Position numbers and translations under genes: made by a program
The notes under the pieces: model-generated
What the model saw: the letters and a program-made list of their open reading frames with translations, nothing else
Told to the model about the DNA's origin: nothing
The model's database searches: none
Shown: positions 58,630-64,000 of the stretch, piece by piece
Position numbering within the stretch: position 1 is the first letter of the stretch
Layout of the letters: every line of letters starts with the position of its first letter
Assembly: GCA_029432815.1 (NCBI GenBank)
Contig: JAROBA010000003.1
Coordinates: forward strand, 151,582 to 215,581
Length of the DNA: 64,000 nucleotides
Source of the DNA: Pontiellaceae bacterium B1224
GTDB taxonomy: Bacteria; Verrucomicrobiota; Kiritimatiellia; Kiritimatiellales; Pontiellaceae
Direction: 5' to 3'

Positions 58630-61600
58630 CTAATCCTCCAGCTCGACTTCGAGTTGATAGAAGCTCGCGTCTTCTGTGTTGTGAACGGTGTCGGTGAAAC
58701 TGTTGATCGGGTAGGGGAGGTCGGTTTCCAGACGTTGGAAATCGTTGGTGAGCGCGTCGCTCCACCACACGCTGTAACTTCGTCCTTCCACCGCGTCCCA
58801 TTGCACGACGAAACCTTCCGCCGAAGGTACGGCGTTCGTTACGGCGAAGAAGGAGGCTGCGTTGGTGGGGTTGGTCCCCGCGATATATTCATCGCCGTTA
58901 GGGGCCGCGTCGTTGTCGTTATTTTCTGACGGCAGGGCATTGTATCCGAAGTAGGTCCGTTCCCATTCGTCCGGCATGCCGTCGCCGTCCGCGTCGTCAC
59001 CCAGATCCGTCTGGAACTCATAGGCGCCCATGTCGACGTGCGTGCCTACAATCCGCGGGTTGCCGTCCAGATCGGTGCTACCCGTTACGTACTCATCATC
59101 GCCCCAGTTGATACAGGGGGAGATTGATTGCAGTCGATAATCCCCGGCTGCGGCGTCCGCAAAGAGCGGGGCGTTGGTGATGTTGCCATATTCCCCGTGA
59201 GACAGGTCGGGGGAGCAGGAGAAAGCAACATTGTCGAAAACTTGCAGGTTACCTCCGCTCTTGGTGGCCGTGTTGTTCCAGACAATACAATTGGTCGCTG
59301 AGGTTGCAAAGAGTCCTCCTCCAGATGACGTGGCGTTGTTTTCGAGGAAGGTACAATGGATGGCAGACGCGGTATAATAGCCCGAGGCCATGCCCCCACC
59401 CACTTCCGCTGAGTTTCTTATGAAAACACAGTTAACCGCAGTGCTCTCACATGCTCCTCCTCCGTCGTTAACAGCCGAGTTGCCTATAAACACGCAATTG
59501 CTCGCTGTGCTAGAAGCCATTCCTCCACCTCCACCAATCCAAATCAAGGTGGACGCGTTTCCCTCAAATAGGCAATCGGTCGCCGTTCCTTCGTACATTC
59601 CGCCCCCATCAGACGCCCTGTTATTTTTAAAGATGCAATCGTTCGCTGTACCCTGATACATGCCGCCGCCTCTGGACGAAACGTTGCTTTGGATGAGGCA
59701 ACTTTCTACCACCGGGGTTGGGTTGTCGCAATAGATCCCTCCTCCTTCGGCATTCTTCACAAAACCATTCGCGATGGTGAGGTCGCGCAGAACGCACATT
59801 GAGTCAGCTAGGTGAAAGCACCGGTTGCTTTGCCCTCCATCAACAATTGTGAATTCGGCACTGTGGGCGCTTTGAACGTTGATGGGTTTCCAGACTCTGA
59901 TTTCCTCGGTCAGGTGGTAGGTCCCGTTGGTGACCCAAACGGTGCCGCCGGAAACCATCTGCGCGTCAACGCCCGACTGGATCGTGGCCTTGGCGGTGCT
60001 CCAGTTCATCCCCGAGTTTGAGTCGTTTCCGTTGGGCGCGACATAGATCGCAGCGTCTTCTGCGTTCACGACCTCGACGTGTTGTGTAATCGAAACGCTA
60101 TCGGACGAGTCGGAGTAATGGCCGGTCAGCACCACCTCATGCGGGCCGAGTTGGTCCCAGCGGTGGCTTCGGACCGTATAGTTGGATGCCTCGCTGTTGG
60201 TATGGGTCGAGCAGTCCCCGAAATCGATGCTGAATCCAGAACAAGGTCCCAGAATGGTCAGGCTGAAATCCATTTCATATTCCGCGAGGACCCGCTCGGA
60301 CAAACCTGTGATATACAATAAGATCGGTCTGTCCGCGGATGCTTCCGGCTCATCACACCCCATGGAGGGCGGATTGTTCCACGGCTCGTCATCGATATCC
60401 GAACCATAAAAGAGGTTGGTTCCTGCTCCAATGCAGGGCGAGTCGGGCGCGAGGTGCGAGCTGGAGATGAGCATCGGCGCGTTGGTGATATTGCCGTCTA
60501 CCCCGTGGACGGTATCCGGCGAGCAGGTGTGTCTTACTTCGGAGCTGTGAACAGCGTAATCGTAATCATATTTATGAGGGCGCCATATATTATCGCCATC
60601 ACCATCCGCTGTGTTATCCCATACAATGCCGTTGATTATCTCGGTCCAATAGATTCCGCCGCCATTCTCTCCCGCGCTGTTTCCGGAGAAGGTGCAGTTG
60701 ACGGCTTTGCTGGGCCCATCCGGTCCATAGTGCGAGACGAAAGATCCTATGCCGCCGCCGTTTTTCGCTGTGTTGCCAGTAAAGACGCAATTGATGACGG
60801 TAGAGCAGGACGCGCCCCCGCCGTAGGTTTGGTCGGCCGTGTTTCCAGTAAAGACGCAGTTTGTCGCTGTGCCAGCGGACATTCCCCCGCCCCCGTAAAG
60901 CGCAGATTCCCCGAAGTAGCCGTCAACCACCCCGTTGGTTTCAAATGTGCAATGAGCGGCAGTGCCTCCATACATTCCACCACCGGCGTCCCTCGCCTCA
61001 TTTCCTTGAAACGTGCAGTAACTCGCACTTCCTTCAAGCATTCCTCCGCCACTGCCGCCGGACTCATTTTCTATAAAGGAACAGTAGTTCGCCTTGCCTC
61101 CAAGCATCCCGCCGCCGCCACCACCGCCGCCACCACGGGCTGAGTTGCCGATGAACCGGCAATGCTCGGCCTTGCCTCTTACGAGACCTCCACCAGCATA
61201 GGCCTGGTTGTTTCGAAAGGTGCAGTTGGAGATGCTGGATATGTTGTCTTGGCACAAAACTCCTCCGCCTAAATCGTCGTCCGAGTTGTAGCTGTATCCA
61301 TTCCCGTTGTATCCATTCTGAATGGTGAATCCCTCCAGGAGACAGGAACCGCTTTTTAGCTGGAAGCAACGGTTGCTACCGCCTCCATCCACGATGGTTA
61401 CTTCAGGCCCATTCACGCTTTGGAGCGTGATGTCGTTGGTCACGGTGATTTCGGCGGTTAGAATATAGGTGCCATTCGTCACCCACACCGTGTCGCCATC
61501 TGCGGTTGCGTCGACCGCGGTCTGTATGTTCGTTGCGGCGGTCGCCCACGTGGAGTAGGGGGCGGTGGGGTTGGGGCTGTTGAGATCCACATAGAAATCT

Positions 61601-61674
61601 GCAGCCCTTGTGTTGGCCTGCAATAACATCGATGCGATGAATGTGGTGGTACCTATGAGCTTTCGAATCATCAT
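58630..61674 (-). CDS. Large secreted right-handed beta-helix protein
   Basis: 1014 residues from ATG 61674 (GAGG upstream), with a signal peptide (LIGTTTFIASMLLQANTRAA). Two pectate-lyase-like parallel beta-helix domains each start with the same frame (DFYVDLNSPNP..TNIQTAVDA; IYVAPNGNDSNSGMNWSTAKATIQSGVDAQ) and hold repeats such as ATNCVFTGNTAD and CTFSGNSAGENGGG. A PKD-like domain lies between them (GFSIDFGDCSTHTNSE). Then come an Asp-rich segment (DADGDGMPDEWERTY) and the C-terminal domain (GRSYSVWWSDALTNDFQRLE, ending FYQLEVELED). Two runs of nine and four glycines occur in the first helix. Likely surface polysaccharide binding or cleavage, with no catalytic residues identified. One palindrome copy (58726, one mismatch) encodes FQRLE. 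Confidence 0.8.
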   Translation of the reverse strand: MMIRKLIGTTTFIASMLLQANTRAADFYVDLNSPNPTAPYSTWATAATNIQTAVDATADGDTVWVTNGTYILTAEITVTNDITLQSVNGPEVTIVDGGGSNRCFQLKSGSCLLEGFTIQNGYNGNGYSYNSDDDLGGGVLCQDNISSISNCTFRNNQAYAGGGLVRGKAEHCRFIGNSARGGGGGGGGGMLGGKANYCSFIENESGGSGGGMLEGSASYCTFQGNEARDAGGGMYGGTAAHCTFETNGVVDGYFGESALYGGGGMSAGTATNCVFTGNTADQTYGGGASCSTVINCVFTGNTAKNGGGIGSFVSHYGPDGPSKAVNCTFSGNSAGENGGGIYWTEIINGIVWDNTADGDGDNIWRPHKYDYDYAVHSSEVRHTCSPDTVHGVDGNITNAPMLISSSHLAPDSPCIGAGTNLFYGSDIDDEPWNNPPSMGCDEPEASADRPILLYITGLSERVLAEYEMDFSLTILGPCSGFSIDFGDCSTHTNSEASNYTVRSHRWDQLGPHEVVLTGHYSDSSDSVSITQHVEVVNAEDAAIYVAPNGNDSNSGMNWSTAKATIQSGVDAQMVSGGTVWVTNGTYHLTEEIRVWKPINVQSAHSAEFTIVDGGQSNRCFHLADSMCVLRDLTIANGFVKNAEGGGIYCDNPTPVVESCLIQSNVSSRGGGMYQGTANDCIFKNNRASDGGGMYEGTATDCLFEGNASTLIWIGGGGGMASSTASNCVFIGNSAVNDGGGACESTAVNCVFIRNSAEVGGGMASGYYTASAIHCTFLENNATSSGGGLFATSATNCIVWNNTATKSGGNLQVFDNVAFSCSPDLSHGEYGNITNAPLFADAAAGDYRLQSISPCINWGDDEYVTGSTDLDGNPRIVGTHVDMGAYEFQTDLGDDADGDGMPDEWERTYFGYNALPSENNDNDAAPNGDEYIAGTNPTNAASFFAVTNAVPSAEGFVVQWDAVEGRSYSVWWSDALTNDFQRLETDLPYPINSFTDTVHNTEDASFYQLEVELED

Positions 61675-61975
61675 GCTTATATCCTCATTGGGCGCTGCTT
61701 CCAATATGGTACGGATGACTGGATCCTATGAGCCAATGCAATACCGCACGATGAAATAGGTTAGTATATTGTATGGATAAAAACAATGACAAAGGTGTTG
61801 ATACTTAAAAAGTGGCAAAAAGCTTGAGATGGCGCGCGCTCGGCATCTTCCGCTCGGGTGCAATGCAGCGGGAAGCCGCATCTACGTTTATTAAATGGTT
61901 ACAAAGGGATTGGTGTTTTGTAATAGATATCTCTACTATGGAAACTTACTTTAAACGCATCGCAAGGAGGTAGCT
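61675..61975. other. Intergenic region between the beta-helix gene and nfeD
   Basis: 301 bases with the divergent promoters. It contains a G/C-rich imperfect inverted repeat (CGGCATCTTCCGCT around 61840 and AGCGGGAAGCCGCATCTACG around 61867) of the kind seen as dispersed REP-like elements. The rest is AT-rich. I see no gene in it. Confidence 0.45.
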
Positions 61976-62413
61976 ATGTTCAGTCCTGCATTTTGGTGGG
62001 CCATCGTTGGAATCGGTTTAATGCTGTGTGAATTTGTTGTTCCCGGCCTGATCCTTTTCTTCTTCGGGCTTGGAGCGTTGTTTACGGCGTTGCTGGTTTG
62101 GATCATTCCCATGTCGTTAACCGTGCAGCTGGCCGTGTTTGCCATCGCCTCGCTGGTGGCGCTGTTCGGTCTGCGCCGTCTGTTGAAGCCTGTATTCACG
62201 GGCCGCTCAATCGATGTGAATGAAACGGATTATTCAGAGGGTATGGCGGGACAGGAAGCCCAGGTGACCGAAGCCATCGCGCCGGGTGCGGCTGGCCGGG
62301 TTGTCCTGAATGGGACGGGCTGGAAGGCGGAGTCGGACGAGGTTCTGAATGTGGGGCAGGCTGTTGTGGTCCAGGGCCAGAAGAGTTTGACGTTAATCGT
62401 TAAAGGCAAATAG
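61976..62413 (+). CDS. NfeD-like membrane protein
   Basis: 145 residues with a GGAGG ribosome site. Three transmembrane helices (WWAIVGIGLMLCEFVVPGLILFFFGLGALFTALLVW, and VQLAVFAIASLVALFGLRRL) are followed by an OB-fold cytoplasmic domain (GQEAQVTEAIAPGAAGRVVLNGTGW, then VVVQGQKSLTLIV). This is the short NfeD form that partners with SPFH/stomatin proteins. The SPFH gene lies two genes downstream, which is the usual pairing. Confidence 0.92.
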   Translation: MFSPAFWWAIVGIGLMLCEFVVPGLILFFFGLGALFTALLVWIIPMSLTVQLAVFAIASLVALFGLRRLLKPVFTGRSIDVNETDYSEGMAGQEAQVTEAIAPGAAGRVVLNGTGWKAESDEVLNVGQAVVVQGQKSLTLIVKGK

Positions 62414-62423
62414 GAGAAAGATT

Positions 62424-62729
62424 ATGGGTTGGGGAAGAACACTGATTCTGGGAGACATTGGAAACCGGTTGGATATTGAAGATACCGAAAATGAAATTGC
62501 CAGATTGAAGCGATCTCTCAGAACAGCAGCGAGTATTGATCAGAGTCAGGATCAGAAGATTCGTAAACTCGAAAGCGAGAATGCTGAAATGAAGCTTTAT
62601 ATAACCTCGCTCATTCGGTTGCTGCTTTCAAAGGGCGCCATTTCCGCCGAAGAACTCACCAAAATGGTCGATGAGATCGATGGCGCAGACGGTAAGGTTG
62701 ACGGGAAATATGACGGAGCAATTCTGTGA
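62424..62729 (+). CDS. Small coiled-coil protein between nfeD and the SPFH gene
   Basis: 101 residues, ten bases after nfeD. A central coiled coil (ENEIARLKRSLRTAASIDQS, KIRKLESENAEMKLYITSL) and a helical C-terminus (ISAEELTKMVDEIDGADG) are the only features. I do not recognise the family. Its place inside the NfeD/SPFH operon suggests a role at the same membrane complex. Confidence 0.7.
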   Translation: MGWGRTLILGDIGNRLDIEDTENEIARLKRSLRTAASIDQSQDQKIRKLESENAEMKLYITSLIRLLLSKGAISAEELTKMVDEIDGADGKVDGKYDGAIL

Positions 62730-62772
62730 GTAAATCAGAGGTATTAAAGAGAAAGTATACAGGAGGTGCATT

Positions 62773-63690
62773 ATGCAGGGGTTAATTATTGCGGGTATCA
62801 TTGTTGTTTTCATAATTGTTGCTATCGCAAAGACTGCGAAGATCGTACCGCAACGGCATGCCTTCATTGTTGAGCGGTTGGGGAAATACAGAAAAACGCT
62901 GGAGGCCGGATTGCATATCCTGATTCCGTTTTTCGATAAAGTGGCCTACAAGCACACGTTGAAAGAGCAGGCAGTAGATGTGCCGCCGCAGATGTGCATT
63001 ACCAAAGACAATATTTCGGTGGAGGTCGACGGTATTCTCTATATGCAGGTGATTGATCCGAAGAATGCATCGTACGGAATCGGTAACTATAGCTTTGCCT
63101 CCACCCAGCTGGCGCAGACGACCATGCGTTCCGTCATCGGCAAGCTCGACCTCGATAAAACGTTTGAAGAACGCGACTCCATTAACGGTGCCATTGTTCA
63201 GGCCGTCGATGCCGCCTCCGATCCGTGGGGCGTGAAAGTGACGCGTTACGAAGTCAAAAACATCACGCCGCCCCAAAGCATTAAAGAAGCGATGGAAAAG
63301 CAGATGAAGGCCGAGCGTGAAAAGCGCGCGGTGATTGCGGAGTCGGAAGGCGAACGCCAGGCCAAGATCAATCAGGCCGACGGAGACAAGCAGGCGGCCA
63401 TTGCCCAGTCCGAGGGTGAAAAACTGAAACGCATCAACGAAGCCGATGGGCGTGCGGCGGAAATCCGCGCCGTTGCCACCGCCACGGCCGAAGGCATCAC
63501 CGAAATTGCCCGCTCCATCAATGCCGAAGGTGGAACCGATGCGGTTAACCTCCGCATTGCAGAGCAATACATCACCGAATTCGGAAACCTGGCGAAAACC
63601 AACAACACAATGATCATTCCTTCGAACCTCTCCGATGTCGCCGGCGTGATTGCCACCGCCAAGGAAGTGATCGGCAAAGTGACCAAATAA
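62773..63690 (+). CDS. SPFH/stomatin-like membrane protein
   Basis: 305 residues of the stomatin/QmcA type: an N-terminal membrane helix (GLIIAGIIVVFIIVAIAK), then the SPFH domain (IVPQRHAFIVERLGKYRKTL, VDVPPQMCITKDNISVEVDG, ASYGIGNYSFASTQLAQTTM, DPWGVKVTRYEVKNI), and the long helical region (AEREKRAVIAESEGERQAKIN) that drives oligomerisation. Works with NfeD, forming large membrane assemblies that affect protein turnover and membrane organisation. It has an AGGAGG ribosome site ten bases upstream. Confidence 0.94.
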   Translation: MQGLIIAGIIVVFIIVAIAKTAKIVPQRHAFIVERLGKYRKTLEAGLHILIPFFDKVAYKHTLKEQAVDVPPQMCITKDNISVEVDGILYMQVIDPKNASYGIGNYSFASTQLAQTTMRSVIGKLDLDKTFEERDSINGAIVQAVDAASDPWGVKVTRYEVKNITPPQSIKEAMEKQMKAEREKRAVIAESEGERQAKINQADGDKQAAIAQSEGEKLKRINEADGRAAEIRAVATATAEGITEIARSINAEGGTDAVNLRIAEQYITEFGNLAKTNNTMIIPSNLSDVAGVIATAKEVIGKVTK

Positions 63691-63694
63691 CAAG

Positions 63695-63733
63695 TTCCAA
63701 CCTCTGGAAGGAGCCGGGTTCCAATCATTGGAA
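63695..63733. repeat. Two palindrome copies after the SPFH gene
   Basis: TTCCAA-CCT-CTGGAA (63695-63709, one mismatch) and a perfect TTCCAA-TCA-TTGGAA (63719-63733), nine bases apart. Confidence 0.88.
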
Positions 63734-63750
63734 CGCGGCTTTTTCTTTTT
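63712..63750 (+). terminator. Terminator that contains a palindrome copy in its stem
   Basis: AGCCG pairs with CGGCT around the perfect palindrome at 63719-63733, which continues the stem as GTTCCAA / TTGGAAC with a short bulge; a T-rich tail (TTTTTCTTTTT) follows. It ends the NfeD/SPFH operon. Confidence 0.8.
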
Positions 63751-63877
63751 CCGAGGATTGGGATCGGGCATAGTTGCGTGGAGGATGAATCGAAGGGGGC
63801 GTTTTGAAGCAACCCCGATTTTACTATATTGCGTGGCGTGAACTTGTGGTTTGAATGGCCTACCACTCAGGATAATT

Positions 63878-63964
63878 ATGAAACGTTATAGAATCATTCA
63901 TCGGACCTTCTATGGGGACTGTCAATCGCGTTGGCCTATAATCTTTTCCATTTTGCTGATCTAA
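63878..63964 (+). pseudogene. Possible broken 5' end of a transglutaminase-like gene
   Basis: ATG at 63878 begins MKRYRIIHRTFYGDC, and TAA follows after 28 codons. YRIIHRTxY is the usual opening of bacterial transglutaminase-like proteins, but the similarity stops at the Tyr and the frame ends soon after. Further frames to the window edge also meet stops (for example TGA near 63985). It could be a frameshifted remnant, or the match could be chance, since so few bases are visible. Confidence 0.25.
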
Positions 63965-64000
63965 AGACTGCTCGGTTGATTTGAAAGTTCGTTCAGAAGA

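Noticed and set aside
60900..61400. Several overlapping frames opposite the beta-helix gene
   Set aside because: They are shadows of the Gly/Asn-rich repeat coding on the minus strand and have no ribosome sites or recognisable domains.

Overview
The window looks like a chromosomal segment of a Gram-negative member of the PVC group, most plausibly Kiritimatiellota (Verrucomicrobia subdivision 5, Pontiella-like). That is an inference from several things: secreted LamG and right-handed beta-helix proteins ending in a shared C-terminal domain, an SHD1-domain protein, a GH35 beta-galactosidase, an adenosylcobalamin-dependent ribonucleotide reductase, and PVC-type dispersed repeats (including one that encodes a TDCQSV peptide). 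No rRNA gene or other firm taxonomic marker is present.

Layout. 0-4 kb: a cut-off regulator gene (-), a decayed LamG/beta-helix pseudogene (+) and a GT2 glycosyltransferase (-). 4-14.6 kb: core genes nrdJ, rlmA, rapA, an RNA pseudouridine synthase, an FAD-linked oxidase and tadA, plus two poorly known secreted or membrane proteins. 14.6-23 kb: a lipid-kinase-like gene, a four-gene TolC/MacA/MacB-type export operon and a type Vd patatin autotransporter. 23-28.7 kb: thiL, a polytopic membrane protein, fmt, a 29-residue ribosomal-type peptide, hisG, tRNA-Arg(UCG) and folE. 28.7-32.8 kb: cstA preceded by two sensor kinases with complementary defects and a free-standing copy of their membrane domain. 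32.9-38.4 kb: the glycine cleavage genes gcvT, gcvPA and gcvPB, with a zeta-like toxin module and a REP/RAYT element wedged between gcvPA and gcvPB. 38.5-52.8 kb: a GH35 enzyme and a five-gene cluster of exported proteins that includes one of about 2446 residues. 52.9-64 kb: asd, an EamA transporter, a pabB-pabC fusion, small conserved genes, an SDR oxidoreductase, a large beta-helix protein and an NfeD/SPFH operon.

The strongest unexplained signal is a 15-bp interrupted palindrome, TTCCAA-NNN-TTGGAA. I count 20 perfect copies and 21 copies with one mismatch. They lie between genes and inside genes in all three reading frames (FQxLE, xPxxG or SNxWK type peptides), which is reminiscent of HIP1 in cyanobacteria. 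Copies cluster in housekeeping genes (five in thiL alone) and are missing from about 36.4-52.9 kb, apart from one two-mismatch site. Several other short repeat families also sit between genes, and three of them lie inside coding frames.

Genes that probably work together: the TolC/MacA/MacB operon (export), the two kinases with cstA (sensing and uptake of a small metabolite), gcvT/PA/PB (glycine cleavage, with gcvH not in the window), the 41.4-52.8 kb cluster (an extracellular assembly of unknown role), and NfeD with SPFH (membrane microdomain).
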